The notes beneath the pieces are model-generated. The model ran no database searches, was not told the DNA's origin, and worked only from the letters and a program-made list of their open reading frames with translations. This document shows, piece after piece, positions 23,232 through 34,510 of a stretch of 64,000 bases of DNA. Each line of letters opens with the position of its first letter. Positions within the stretch are counted from its first letter, which is position 1. Origin of the DNA: Astrocystis sublimbata (lineage: Eukaryota; Ascomycota; Sordariomycetes; Xylariales; Xylariaceae); NCBI GenBank assembly GCA_022453515.1, contig JAJNNY010000007.1:1113039-1177038 (forward strand), written 5' to 3'. A program made the translations under genes and the position numbers.

Positions 23232-25310
23232 TCAGTCGTCGAGACCACCCCACTCATCGTCCCTTTCATTCTCCTCGTGGGTATCATCATCTGCTGGTCC
23301 TTGCAACTTCCTCTTCTTGATACTAGCGATAGCATCACGCTTGTTATTTTCCTTCCGCCTCTCCCAAGCACTTTTCGTGGTAATTTTTGCCGTGTTTCCA
23401 CGTCGTGACTCAACCCCGCGTTGTTTCAATTTCTTCTTGTCCTCTTTGCTTATCTTAGGTAGCGAGTCGAGAAGCCACTTTGGAACACCCTCGTCGCCTG
23501 CCTTTCCAGCTTGCTTCTCGCTTTGGGAAATGACGTTGGCAATGGTTTTAAGGTAAGCGACGTCGTCGTTGGTATAGAACGTGCACGCGATGCCTTGCCC
23601 GCCCGCTCGGCCCGTTCGTCCCACTCGATGCACATACGCGGCCGCAGAGGAGGGAACGTCATAGTTGATAACGCCAGATACCCCTCTGAAATCCAGACCT
23701 CTCATCAGGATATCAGTAGTTATCAGGGCCCAGATCTCGCCTGACCTGAATTTTCGTACAATGTCGGAACGGGCGACGTCGGAAAGTGACGAGTGGAGTG
23801 CGGCAACACGCGAAGGCCCACCTGCTTCTACTGGAAAGTCGAATTTCAGTTCGTTGTGCAAGGCGGTAGCACGTTCGATGGTCTGCGTAAACACAAGAAT
23901 CGGAAGGTTCATGTGCGGCACTGTGGTGCTTGATGATTGAGGGTGCAGCACTTGACGCAAGGCGAAAAGCTTTCCCTGTTCGCTTGCACAGTAGACTAAC
24001 TTGTGGCTGATGCTCGGGACGGCTGTGTCTTTCAGTCCTACGACAAGGCGTACAAGAGGGGTGACATGATGACCAGGGCTCCGTGTGTCAAGCTGGGCCG
24101 ACAACAGTTCCTCAATATGCGCCCCCATGGTGGCAGAAAAGCATCGTAAGCGTAAGGAGGGATTTACGCAAGCGGACCATATTTGTAGCGTTTGCTGTAG
24201 AAATCGCTCCTCGAGAAGAACGTCGCCCTCGTCGAGGACTAAAGATCGGACGGTGGGCAATTTTCTGGACTTAAGGTAGTTTCCTAACAGCAAGGGCGTT
24301 GTGATCAAAATATCAGCTTTTGTGAGGGGATTTGGGTTTCCCTTTCCTTCGTCTTCGCTCGAGTCGGCACCGTCACTGTCGTCGTTGTCTGAGTTCGACG
24401 CGACGCTTTCATCGCCATCCTGGACCTGACCATCGGTCGGTATTCTCAATCCCTTTTTCATCATGACAATCTTGACCCCGGTATTCTTGGTCAATTTCCG
24501 CCCCTCGTTGGCGATCTGTTCGGCTAGTTCTCTCGTGGGAACCACGACTACGGTCTCTAGCAGCCGGTCTTTGGTGACTTGGGCCCTTCGCCGTAGCACA
24601 TCATTGATGGCGGGGATCAGGAACGACAAGGTCTTGCCACTTCCTGTGGGAGCGACGGCCAGCAAGTGAATGCCGTCTCCTGTGTCTATGCCCAACTCGG
24701 ATGCGGCCGCTGTAGGGATGGCCTTCTCGGGGTTGATCAACAAGGGGAGGGAACCCAATTGCACCTCGGTAGGTATCCGATAGCCCTGGTTCGATAGGTT
24801 GTCTTCGAGGCGAGGCGACAGTTTCCAGGCAGTGCGCAGCTGCGTGAAGGAGACCAGGGGCTGGGGGAACAGGACCTTCTTCGCATCCTTGGCTTTGGGC
24901 TTCGGACCATCCTTTTTCTTCTTGGACTTGGTGATCTTTGCCTTATTGTCCTGGTGACTCGAGAGGAGGGTGAACTTGAGACGATGTGATCGGAGCACTT
25001 GCCTCACCTCGTCGTCGTCTAGAAGGGAGGCTTCGGGCGCAGGCTTCGCTTTCGGTAGGTCTGGGTTGGCGGCGGGTACCACAGCGGGCTTCGATTCCTT
25101 GTGCTCCTTGGGAGCAAAAAAGTCAAGCGACGGGTCCTCGGCATCGCGACTCTTCTGGCCGAACTGATCCTCGCCCTCGTATCGTTTCCGCTTCAGGCTT
25201 TTGTCGTGGAACAGCTGGGGTGTCTGAATCTTGGGCGCGGGTTTGAAGTCGAAGGATTGGCTGGAAGCGGTTTTCTTGGCCCCGCGAGATAGGATCTTCA
25301 GAACATCCAT
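23232..25310 (-). CDS. rok1: DEAD-box ATP-dependent RNA helicase Rok1
   Basis: Nucleolar helicase needed for 18S rRNA maturation and 40S assembly. Single exon, 692 aa, starting at MDVLKILSRGAKKT, which matches the conserved Rok1 N-terminus. A longer frame upstream lacks a conserved start. Visible motifs in order: Q-motif region IPTEVQLGSLPLL, motif I APTGSGKT, Ia VVPTRELAEQ, motif II DEGD in place of DEAD, motif III SAT, motif IV region ILVFTQTIERA, motif V ALITTDILMRGLDF, motif VI HRVGRTGRAGG. An acidic Asp/Ser/Glu insertion of about 40 residues separates motif Ia from motif Ib, and the C-terminus is Lys/Arg-rich. Divergent from rpn11 with a 731 bp shared promoter region. Confidence 0.93.
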   Translation of the reverse strand: MDVLKILSRGAKKTASSQSFDFKPAPKIQTPQLFHDKSLKRKRYEGEDQFGQKSRDAEDPSLDFFAPKEHKESKPAVVPAANPDLPKAKPAPEASLLDDDEVRQVLRSHRLKFTLLSSHQDNKAKITKSKKKKDGPKPKAKDAKKVLFPQPLVSFTQLRTAWKLSPRLEDNLSNQGYRIPTEVQLGSLPLLINPEKAIPTAAASELGIDTGDGIHLLAVAPTGSGKTLSFLIPAINDVLRRRAQVTKDRLLETVVVVPTRELAEQIANEGRKLTKNTGVKIVMMKKGLRIPTDGQVQDGDESVASNSDNDDSDGADSSEDEGKGNPNPLTKADILITTPLLLGNYLKSRKLPTVRSLVLDEGDVLLEERFLQQTLQIWSACVNPSLRLRCFSATMGAHIEELLSAQLDTRSPGHHVTPLVRLVVGLKDTAVPSISHKLVYCASEQGKLFALRQVLHPQSSSTTVPHMNLPILVFTQTIERATALHNELKFDFPVEAGGPSRVAALHSSLSDVARSDIVRKFRSGEIWALITTDILMRGLDFRGVSGVINYDVPSSAAAYVHRVGRTGRAGGQGIACTFYTNDDVAYLKTIANVISQSEKQAGKAGDEGVPKWLLDSLPKISKEDKKKLKQRGVESRRGNTAKITTKSAWERRKENNKRDAIASIKKRKLQGPADDDTHEENERDDEWGGLDD

Positions 25311-26041
25311 GACTACTTGACATGCCGGCAGGTCGCAACGAGGATGTCGATGCACCCGGTGTTGTTGCGGCTGACTGCACAGGTGTGCGTGTCAAGATGG
25401 GCTCGTTCAACGAGCTGTCGCAACCAAAAAAGAAAAAAAAAAATAGTAGATGCAGGTGCAGGTGCAGGTAGCAACAAGGTGCCTTAGGTACGGCATCCAC
25501 TGCAGGCAGGCCCTGACACCCTGGGCGCTGGATGGTGATAAGATAAGGTAAGTCGCGGGTCCGTTCCGCGGTAGCTTACCTTGGGTAGTGGGTGCTAGGC
25601 GAGCTAGGAGGGAGGTAAGTACAATGTACCCCGCCGTGCTCGCCCTGCAAATTGAGCACTGGGGAATTAGGTAAGCTGCGGCTCCCAGCACGGGCGCAGG
25701 CAGATCTGGGTTTCGTCACCCCAGCCCGCCCTGGCGAGCCTGGTATGGCTCCCGTCATACCTACAGCTGCGCCTGCTCAGTAATAGCACTACCACCTACA
25801 ACCCTTCGTACCTGCGGCATTGGCAAGCTTGCCAAATATAACAGCAATTTGTAACTTCCCGCTCCCGGTGCGGCTTACACTCACCATCACCATCACCACC
25901 CACTCTCAAGTCGCATCTACCCATAACCACCATCCACCATCCACCACCCCGTCAGCCGTTGCCCGACTTCTCCTGGGCCGCCTCGACAGCTCGGTATACT
26001 GCGCGGTCCTCTCACCCCATAGAGCATACTGATCTGCCAAA
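25311..26041. other. Divergent promoter region between rok1 and rpn11
   Basis: 731 bp serving two housekeeping genes. It includes an A-rich run near 25430-25443 and a repeated GCAGGT hexamer (TGCAGGTGCAGGTGCAGGT near 25451-25469). No coding frame is supported. Confidence 0.5.
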
Positions 26042-27285
26042 ATGGATCGGTTGAACCGCATGCTGGCGGGTGCCACAGGCATGGGTGGCCTTGGGGCAAC
26101 ACAGGGAGCAGTGAGCCCTACCCTCCCGCACCATCTATTCGAACAGACACTGGAGTCGGTATCGGGTTCGCCGCCGGAATCGTCGCCGGAGCACACCTTG
26201 CCGTCACGGTAATCGGTTTGCTTCCTGAACCAATGCGCTGACGTACAGCGCGAACAGGACAATGCCCACCTCATCGACAACTCCGAGACCGTCTACATCT
26301 CCTCGTTGGCGCTGCTGAAGATGTTAAGGCACGGCCGAGCCGGTGTGCCCATGGAGGTCATGGGTCTGATGCTGGGCGAGTTTGTCGATGACTTCACAGT
26401 CCGTGTGGTGGACGTCTTCGCCATGCCGCAAAGCGGCACTGGTGTCAGTGTCGAGGCCGTCGACCCCGTGTTCCAACAGAAGATGATGGACATGTTAACA
26501 CAGACCGGGAGGTAGGCCGCAGTCGACCCCCCCGCCCCCGTCGCATTCTTGCAATAACCTGACCATCATCCTTCTATAGACCCGAGTCCGTTGTCGGCTG
26601 GTACCACTCCCATCCTGGTTTCGGCTGTTGGCTCTCGTCCGTCGATATCAACACACAGCAGTCCTTCGAGCAGCTGACGCCCCGCGCCGTTGCCGTTGTC
26701 GTCGATCCCATACAGTCCGTCAAGGGCAAGGTCGTCATCGATGCCTTCCGTCTCATCAACCCACAGTCCCTGATGCTCGGCCAAGAACCGAGACAGAGCA
26801 CTTCCAACCTGGGTCATTTGAACAAGCCATCTATACAAGCCCTGATCCACGGCCTGAACAGGCATTACTACTCGATCGGAATCAACTACAGGAAGACGGC
26901 ACTAGAGGAAAACATGCTCATGAACCTGCACAAACATGTGTGGACTGAGGCCTTGCAGATGGAGGACTTCCGCCACGAGGGCGAGCGCAACAAGGACCGC
27001 TTCCAAAAACTCGTCACACTGGCCGACGGATACGAGAAGCGAGTCAAGGAGGAAACCGAGCTGACCAAAGACCAACTTAAGACTCGTTACGTTGGCAAGC
27101 TTGACCCGAAGAAACACTTGGAAGATGTAGGCCAGCAGCTGATCGAGGACAACATTGTCTCCGTCTCTCGGCAGATGATCGACAAGGAAGCTACAATGCC
27201 CAAAAAGGACGGCGTTGCTAATGGCAAAGCCAACGGCGACGCTATGGACGAGGACGAGGACGAGGATGAGGATGAGGAGCTATGA
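26042..27285 (+). CDS. rpn11: 26S proteasome lid deubiquitinase Rpn11 (PSMD14)
   Basis: Zinc JAMM metalloprotease that cleaves ubiquitin chains from substrates as they enter the proteasome. Exons: 26042-26110, 26249-26511 and 26580-27285, 345 aa. The N-terminus [18 protein letters not shown] is typical. The MPN core shows [36 protein letters not shown] and the JAMM signature [14 protein letters not shown], with the zinc-binding His and Asp and the upstream Glu present. The first intron is long here (138 bp), and two phase-0 acceptors nine bases apart (26248 and 26257) are both possible, adding or removing three residues (REQ). The C-terminus ends in an acidic [14 protein letters not shown] tail beyond the conserved Rpn11 end. 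Intron 2 (26512-26579) contains a C-rich run and a CCTGACC branch site. Confidence 0.95.
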
Positions 27286-27814
27286 TGAACCGCGTTAAGG
27301 GCTAGTGGTCATGTATCATAGGCGTTGATTTGGGCAAGCGGTTTCATCCAAGCATAATGGACGACGATAACTTGCTTTCATTTGCAACTACGTATTTTAT
27401 GACTAACAATTGGCCGGAACATGATTAATCCTCAATTTCTGGTACGATTCTAATCGTTTCGCTGAGCAAGACGCTCAGTACTGGCCTCTTCTAAGTTCCA
27501 ATAAGGGCGGCTTGGATCAATGGCGCACAGCAGGCGTTGTCTACAGTGATTGTTATGGGTCTTGATTGCAGACTTCAATATCGCTGTGCAGCTACAATGT
27601 GGTTGAACAAAGGCCTTGTTGCGGTGGGACAAAGATAAGTCTTGTACCATTCCCGCATTGAACAACGTCTTCGACCAGATTGTCGAATTGTATGGACACA
27701 TAAATGATAGACTGCCCAGCGATGGACAACATCAGATCGGCCATAGAGACCTGACAATTTCAACTTTTATCAACAATAGTAACTAAACCAACTGTAACTC
27801 ACTAACTCAGCACG
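27286..27814. other. Intergenic, no gene seen
   Basis: 529 bp between two same-strand genes; 3' flank of rpn11 and promoter of the 424-aa protein. No supported feature. Confidence 0.5.
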
Positions 27815-29089
27815 ATGTTCTCTAGAATCCTTCGCTGGCTCAAGTCATGTCTAGGCGTAGAACACGAGGACGCTGGCGGCCAAGCTCAACGCACTCGACA
27901 TAACGGGTACAGTAAACGTCCTCCTCCTCCTCCGTTTAACAATATGGATAGAGACAACTACGATCCCGCTGGCCGGGCTCTGCAGTCTCCACTTTACGAC
28001 AACTTTCAGATCAATAACATACACAACAAAAGCCCTCGAGCGCCATCCGGACAGTCCTATTATACGATCGGGCAGCCGGTGGCAGGACATAGCCAACCGC
28101 GCAGGTCGCGGGCGAGTGAGCAGGGTGTTTATTGGTCAACTTCATTCATGGATCGAGATGAGCTCCGAGAAGTATTTAACCTGATACAAGCTGCTCTGGA
28201 GCATGTTCCCTACGCCATTTGTGGGCTTGCGGGAATCATCGATCATGGTCTCGCGAATAGGCACTGTAACCGCGTGTCTATAATTTGCCCACAAGAGTGT
28301 CAAAAGAACGTGAACAGCTGGGCGTTAACGAAAGGGTACCAAGTCGACGGCGATTCAATCGGTATTATTACCAGTAGACGACTTATCCGTCGTGTGCGCG
28401 TGAAGTTCATTCCCAGCGGTTTCGAGAGGCTGAAAATACAGCAATCAAACTGCTCTCAAGCTCGGGTTCTCTCTATGATCTCTCTACTAGATTTCGTAGC
28501 CGCCGGCTGGCTTGATTCCAAGCGCAGAGGGCATGAACACGCCCTCGCGACCATTGCGAGCGATATCTTCTTCTGTCTTGAGCATCTCGCCGCCTCTCGG
28601 ACTATCATAGACCATCGATACCTACCCACGTTTCTCGGTGAAGAGTTCTTCACCGAGTTCTCATCGCGATATAACATGGCCCGTCCGGGAATGGCACAGG
28701 CAGGCATCGATGTGAGCGCCATTCTAGCGCTACACCGCGAAACGGCAGAGCTGAGGGAGCATGATGCGTTATTGCAGCAATACGGTAGGCGTGGTGATGC
28801 CGCACCGAAGAGGCCCAAGGGTCAATTCGAGGACCTGAGGTCAAGCGTGCACACTACCCGTGGAAAGGCGCCTCTAACGCAAGCGCAGCTAGATGCGAGA
28901 CCATTGCCGCCGACTCCGCAGTTGCCCAGGCAGGTTTATCAACCTGCCGAAAATCACCAGGTTGTTAGGAGCCCTGGCAAGAGTAGACCGCGGACGAGAG
29001 GCGAAAACCGAACGAATGCCGGGCGCGATCCCACTGCGAGACGGCCGAGGCCGAAGCCGGTCGAGAAGCCGCCGGGTAATTGGATCTAG
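27815..29089 (+). CDS. Hypothetical protein, 424 aa, with a helical core and basic Pro-rich tail
   Basis: Intron-less frame from a well-placed ATG. The first 110 residues are low complexity (Pro-rich RPPPPPFNN) and disordered-looking. A folded core of about 120-310 begins with DELREVFNLIQAALEHVPYA, followed by CGLAGIIDHGLANRHCNRVS, a layout seen in fungal proteins whose core resembles a small nucleotidyltransferase-like fold. The strand-like SIICP segment and the GYQVD.DSIGIITSRRLIRRVRVKF region fit that idea, but catalytic Asp pairs are not clear. The tail (about 330-424) is Pro/Arg/Lys-rich and probably disordered. Function unknown; the fold remark is inference. No signal peptide or transmembrane segment. 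Confidence 0.65.
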   Translation: MFSRILRWLKSCLGVEHEDAGGQAQRTRHNGYSKRPPPPPFNNMDRDNYDPAGRALQSPLYDNFQINNIHNKSPRAPSGQSYYTIGQPVAGHSQPRRSRASEQGVYWSTSFMDRDELREVFNLIQAALEHVPYAICGLAGIIDHGLANRHCNRVSIICPQECQKNVNSWALTKGYQVDGDSIGIITSRRLIRRVRVKFIPSGFERLKIQQSNCSQARVLSMISLLDFVAAGWLDSKRRGHEHALATIASDIFFCLEHLAASRTIIDHRYLPTFLGEEFFTEFSSRYNMARPGMAQAGIDVSAILALHRETAELREHDALLQQYGRRGDAAPKRPKGQFEDLRSSVHTTRGKAPLTQAQLDARPLPPTPQLPRQVYQPAENHQVVRSPGKSRPRTRGENRTNAGRDPTARRPRPKPVEKPPGNWI

Positions 29090-29358
29090 GCACGCACTCA
29101 ATTTAGGGGAAATGTTCCCATAGACAAAATTAAGTATTGGGTGAGCCACTACAGTAAGTTGAAAATTCCTCCTCTGGAGGAATGCATATCTGGATTCAAA
29201 TTTGCGCCCCGAGGTAAACAGCCCACATGAAGTGCGTAGACATACATTATCATTATTGTTGCTATTCTAATACAAAATTTAATCTAATTGCTATACATGT
29301 GTGAAATCCAAAATTTGACAGAAGGTGGACGTGACTCCTGTGAACAGCATGTAGCTCA

Positions 29359-31106
29359 CTACAATAACTTGTGCCACTTTGCCAGGATTCTCTCCGCAGC
29401 TCTCTCCGCAGCCACCATAATACCGAATTGCGGGTTTACTGTCAACGGTGCCACAATCGAGGCATCGACAACGTGAATGTTCGCCGTGCCAATGACCTTC
29501 GTATCGACATCGACGCACTTGCCGATCCGGCACGAGCTGGACCAATGCTGTACTGAGCCGACCGCATAGTCGGAGTACGTCGTAATGTACTTATAGATCT
29601 CATCTACGGTCGCATGGCGCGGTATGTTCAGCGGCGTCAGCCCCGTCTTCGCTGGGTTCTGCGGGGTGGAAGAGGGCAGGTACTGGAAGATATCGTGGAT
29701 AAATTTAGCAATGTTCTGCCCGTCCCGCGGGTGCGAGTAGTACACTCCCGGACCGGGGCCAGGGACGAACTTGTCGTCGAGCACGACGCGGCCAGTGGAG
29801 AGAAGGCCGGAGGTTCCGTAGATATTCATTGTGATCGTGTTAGCGCCCTTGTACTCCCCGAAGCCCGACGAGTCGATGGTTCCCTGCACTCCGGTCCGGC
29901 TGCCGTCCGAGTTGGGCACGTAGCTCCAGAATACGGAAGTCTGAGATGCGAAAGAGTAGGGTCCGCTGCGGGACTTCAGGTACAAGTCCTTGTCGGCGGC
30001 TACGGGGCTGTTGTAGCTTTGGGTGTAGGACTTGGTCTTGGGGGAAGAGAGAACGAGGAAGGTATTGGGGTTGTCGAAGAGGCCCTCGCCCACGGCCGAG
30101 TTGATGACCCAGTTCGCTGAGGGTGTACCTGCTGAGCCTAACTTCGTCAAGTCGTCGCGGGAGCCAATTCCCGAGTGCATCAAAAGGCCCGGCGAAGCAA
30201 CTGCACCGGTGCTAACGATAACACGGCCGCCAACTGCCAGGGGAACATTGACGGTCTTTCCATTCCATGTAGCCTGGACACTGGAAGCCACTCCCTTGAT
30301 CTGGTTGATTTTCTTGACCCGGACGCCAGTCTGCAGTTTGAAGTTGGATCTTTTCAGCGCGTCTTGGAGGTGCGTACGGACGGGTCCTCCTCGCTGGCCG
30401 TCGATGTAGTTGTATGCTGGTCTTCCGAACACCTTGTACTTGTTGTGGGGGCTGTCGTTAATGGAGACGTTGGTGAACTTGGCCGCGTTCACAATCCATT
30501 CCCTGGCCGCGTCGTAGCCGGTCTGCAAGTAGTACTTTCCATCACGAGAGTACTTGGTGACGGATTTCTGCTTCGATAAAAGCTTTTTGGTAGCAGATTG
30601 AACATCGGCATTCTTCCATCCTGCTGGGTGATAGTTGTCCCAATCCGAGGCTGGGGGCTGGAAGAATAAGCCTGCATTGATGGCGCTGTTACCACCAATG
30701 GCACAGGCCTGGTAGCTGTTGACAATGCCCGCCGGGCAAATAAGTGAGTCGCTCCCGCTGAATATGCTTTTGTCTAGAGGATCCGGTTAGCGAGCCGTCT
30801 TGGTGTGTCTGACTCGGTCAACTTACATAGTCCAGGGACATCGACGCGGCTGATCGATGTTCCACTCAACCAAGCAGGTTTCTCGGTGCCTCCCGTGATA
30901 CCGTACGACGCCCCTCCAATCTCAAGGAGGAGTGTCTTCTTCCCGGCCTCGCTCATCCTATCGGCCACGATGATTCCTGCCGTACCGGCTCCCACAACGA
31001 TGGCATCCCACTTTTCTGTTGTCCAGTCCGTTGCTCGTGCGGTAGGACTCGCGAAAGAGAGCTCACATAATGTGGCGACCAACGCCCAAGCTGTCGGTAA
31101 CTTCAT
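29359..31106 (-). CDS. Secreted GMC oxidoreductase, cellobiose-dehydrogenase flavodomain type
   Basis: FAD-dependent oxidoreductase of the glucose-methanol-choline family. Two exons, 31106-30827 and 30773-29359, separated by a 53 bp intron, 564 aa. Residues 1 to about 25 are a signal peptide (MKLPTAWALVATLCELSFAS). The Rossmann FAD motif is VVGAGTAGIIVADRMSEAGK, followed by LLLEIGGASYGITGGT as in cellobiose dehydrogenases. The catalytic pair is His in VQHWSSS and Asn in TVNPQFG, in the C-terminal part. It resembles the flavin domain of cellobiose dehydrogenase, but the N-terminal cytochrome (AA8) domain and the C-terminal cellulose-binding module are absent. The enzyme would therefore be a stand-alone dehydrogenase or oxidase acting outside the cell, possibly on oligosaccharides. 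The substrate cannot be read from sequence. Confidence 0.88.
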
Positions 31107-33481
31107 TCTGGCGTATCACGATTGTTCGTTGTCAGGAAAGTAGAGTCTCTTTGACAGATGGAATGGGGGCCCTTTGTCTTCTAAGGCTTTATATGCAGCG
31201 CCATCACCCGTACAGTATCCGCTCATAGAGCTGACACCAGCCGAGCTCCGGCTCTTGAGATACTAGAACCACTTCCATGTAACGATCCCTTTGTGCTGGG
31301 CACTAGGAAGCTCCTCAGAGACAGCCGTTACCGAAGCCGGTGCAATACGATGGCGGTATATTGATCCTGGATCCGGTTAGCACGCATCGTAAATGACATC
31401 GATATACTCCACCAGCATTAGCTTAGCCAAAATATGACTGCGCCCCCTCGCTCGCCTCGTGCGCCCATGGCCCTATGCATATGCATACTTGATCCCTACC
31501 AGTAGTTCGACTGGATGGCAGGGGATGGAAATAGAAACCAAATATCGGGCTAGCTCTCGTATTGTGCTCGATGGCGCTAGCAGGGTCTAGATGTTAATTA
31601 GTTCAGCTACGGGCCAAGCTACCGGTACGCAACCAATTGGCAATGCGGTAACATCCCTAGGCGCTGCAAGCCACCTAAGAAAAAGTCACGATAAGTGTCG
31701 GAGAGAGCGCATGACTGATTTCAATCAGCTGTGTTTATTACCTGCATACGAGAACGGTGTCAAGGCTGGCTGACCTGAGGAGAAAGATTGACTAAGTTAG
31801 ATTATGCACGGCGCGAATAGTCGACATCGGGCATCCCGGCAAATGCTTAAACAAGAAACCCACCATTCACACGAGACCCTGAATGAAAGAAAAATCTCAA
31901 TTATGTAAGGGAAGTAAGGTATGCGCCTAGTTCACTTATGGTGGTTATCTACGCTCAATCCAGACAACTTCAGAATTGATGTTGGAACCAACTGAACACT
32001 GCCGAGTCCAGTCTCGTTTTCTCCTCGTATTCATGTCACTTAACTTCCCAAGCCCATTGATATGCCCACTTGCATTTTATGAAAGGCTCACACCCGACAC
32101 CCTAGGTACTGCCTGGCCCACCTTTAATTAGCCTCTGTAGATCTGCCCTCCTGCTACCAAATAAAGTTGGAATTTGTTGTCGGAGAATAGAGCAAGGGTC
32201 TTTATGCGCCTGCCTCGCCTGCACCGGCAGGGTAGAGAGATTGATATGTTTCAAGCTCGGTTGTGACTTGGGAGAGCTCGAAAGATAGTTCCTCAATAGG
32301 TTAAATCTCAAGGTCCACCTATTTTCATAAACAATACAAATACCTGCTCAGACTGGACCTAGATATCCTAGGCACTTTTAGATTCTTTGCAACTCCGCGG
32401 TCTGATGATTTTGAAATAATCATCCTACATTGGAAGCCTGTACGTTGCTTTGGCGCCACGGTTACATCACATCACTCACTAGCAGATCATTTATCTTACT
32501 CGGGCCTGAGACTGTACAGCGCATGGTACAGGCTCAGATCTTCTCGGAGTTCGTGGTCATCAATGGCAATGATTCTGACGTGGTTGACTGTATACCACGC
32601 TGAAGAAGATAGCGTTTCGAACATTCGTCTTGAGGAAAGTGTCCCGAACCAACGAGAAGAGAGTTGAACAACCTGCGTAGAATCATTGAGATCCTTCAAC
32701 TCGTCAAAATAAACGCGCTCATTGCCTCAAAGGTCTCGACTTTGCCAACGACTACTGTATTGTCCGTAATGATGGTGTGGTATTGGTTTGCTTCGCCATT
32801 GGGCATAAGAGTGACATCACTTCTATCCGTTAAGGCCAGTCTTTTTCATGTTTATACTAGTAGTCGATGGGTGTGCACCATCATAGGATATCAACTCACT
32901 GCCTGGCTCAAGTCAAAAAGCTGTTCTCATCTCGTTAACACCGTCTTGAATATTACGCTTCGGTTGCCATAACAAAGATATTCTCATAAGCATTTCGTCA
33001 TAGCAATGAAGACGGCTGCTCAACTCAGGCTTGTCGTCATTCGTTACTCTGAGACATTTACCATTCGATTCATGCTAATCAAGGTCTCTTAATCAACAGG
33101 TATGCTTACTTGCCCTTTGTGTTATTCAATAAGCAGTTGAGCGGCTTGTTCGAAAAGGGGAGCAAGAGTTGGCTGCCTCGGCCGCAGCTGCGGCTTTGTC
33201 ATACTACAGTCCAATCTCTCTCCCCGTTCTATTTCTCTCTTTGGCGGTGCTTTAGTTGTTTTGGACTTTTGTGACTCGGAGGTCGGTATAGCGTTTCTCC
33301 CACATTTCGCGACGCTCTTCCTCTCAAGACTCCACAGGACCGATAACCTAAGTAGGGAGGTACCTAGGTAAGAAATGAAACTCGAATTGATGAATTGGAT
33401 TACGAGTATCCCTCATTTTCCACCTGATGCCAATCAATCACATATCTTCTCATATACCGTATGCCCCATTGCCTATTCCAC
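31107..33481. other. Gene-poor interval
   Basis: 2.4 kb between the GMC oxidoreductase promoter and the 3' end of the deaminase gene. Only frames under about 105 codons occur, without motifs. The TACCTAGGTA palindrome appears near 33361, and CCTAGGTAC near 32101. No gene, RNA or mobile element is recognised. Confidence 0.5.
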
Positions 33482-34024
33482 CTATAGGCCTACATACCTC
33501 CGATGCAGTTCCAAAATATCCCCCTCCAACTCCCCCACGGGCCCGCGCACCTCGACGAAAGGCGCAACCGCATTCACCGGCAGCGGCGCAACCCTCGTGA
33601 CCCTCCTCATCGTCACCTCCACCTCCTCCTCTCCCTTTCCCTTCTCCCTCTCAAAAGCCTCCGTCCACCGCACCAACTGCTCATTATTCGCGACATACAC
33701 AATGGGGCCCAGCCCGACCCTCGCATGGGCCGCGGCGCACATGACGCAGTGCTCGCCGGAGGTATACATGGTTGCCTCCTGCCGCTCCTCAGGCGTCAAA
33801 TTCGTGGCGGCCCAGCGCGCGAGCTCGAATTCCGGGTGTCGCGTGCCGTCGTTGAGGGTGGCGATGCGGTTCCTGTCCTCGGCGAGCACGGCGCCTGAGG
33901 AGCCGACGAGCACGGAGCCGAAGGGCGCGTCGCCGGCTTCGAGAGCCTCCGCTGCGAGGGCGATGGCGCGGCGCAGGTGGATTAGGTCCGTTGGGGTTGG
34001 TGTGTATGGTTGCGGGGCTGTCAT
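33482..34024 (-). CDS. Zinc-dependent nucleoside/nucleobase deaminase (CDA superfamily)
   Basis: Single exon, 180 aa. The zinc site is formed by HPE (in GTRHPEFELARWA) and EHCVMC (in TSGEHCVMCAAAH). These match the H-x-E and C-x-x-C motifs of the cytidine/deoxycytidylate deaminase superfamily, with Glu as the proton shuttle. The usual Pro before the first Cys is His, as in a group of fungal guanine/cytosine-deaminase-like proteins. The start is MTAPQPYTPTP, since the upstream in-frame extension to 34237 looks non-coding. The C-terminal half holds a short acidic/basic run (KGKGEEEVEV). Substrate unassigned. Cytosolic, no targeting signal. Confidence 0.8.
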   Translation of the reverse strand: MTAPQPYTPTPTDLIHLRRAIALAAEALEAGDAPFGSVLVGSSGAVLAEDRNRIATLNDGTRHPEFELARWAATNLTPEERQEATMYTSGEHCVMCAAAHARVGLGPIVYVANNEQLVRWTEAFEREKGKGEEEVEVTMRRVTRVAPLPVNAVAPFVEVRGPVGELEGDILELHRRYVGL

Positions 34025-34510
34025 GTTTGCAGATAATACTCCTCTGCCTCGATGATGTTTCTTGTGATGTGTAATTGTAATTTCAGCTGCTTCATCACTT
34101 AGTAAGAATGGTAGATATTTCTCCGAATATGTAAGTGGTGGTAGATTAATTCTTATAGGTGAAGTAAGATGGCGTATGTACACGCACGTCGTGTGACGCC
34201 AGTCCTTTGCCTCAATTGATATATAAGCATTCCCCACTTAGAAATCAACCTACTCAGCTAGGAAGAATTATGAAGCGAACAATGCCGGGCCGTTTTCGAC
34301 CATGGCCAGACATTAGAATTAGACAGCTGCCTACGGGCTTTCTATAATGTACCATTAAAATACATCATGCCTCGTCATGAGCAGCCACAGGGGCATTTAG
34401 GGCAATTGTAGTTTTCAAGTAACGCGCGATTCAGCGCCTGGTATGAAAATTGACCTTTGTCTCGAATCTTGAAGCATATCCCCACCGGCACCAAGACGCC
34501 AATGATAGCA
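34025..34510. other. Intergenic, no gene seen
   Basis: 486 bp between two minus-strand genes: promoter of the deaminase and 3' flank of the WDR24 homologue. No supported feature. Confidence 0.5.
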
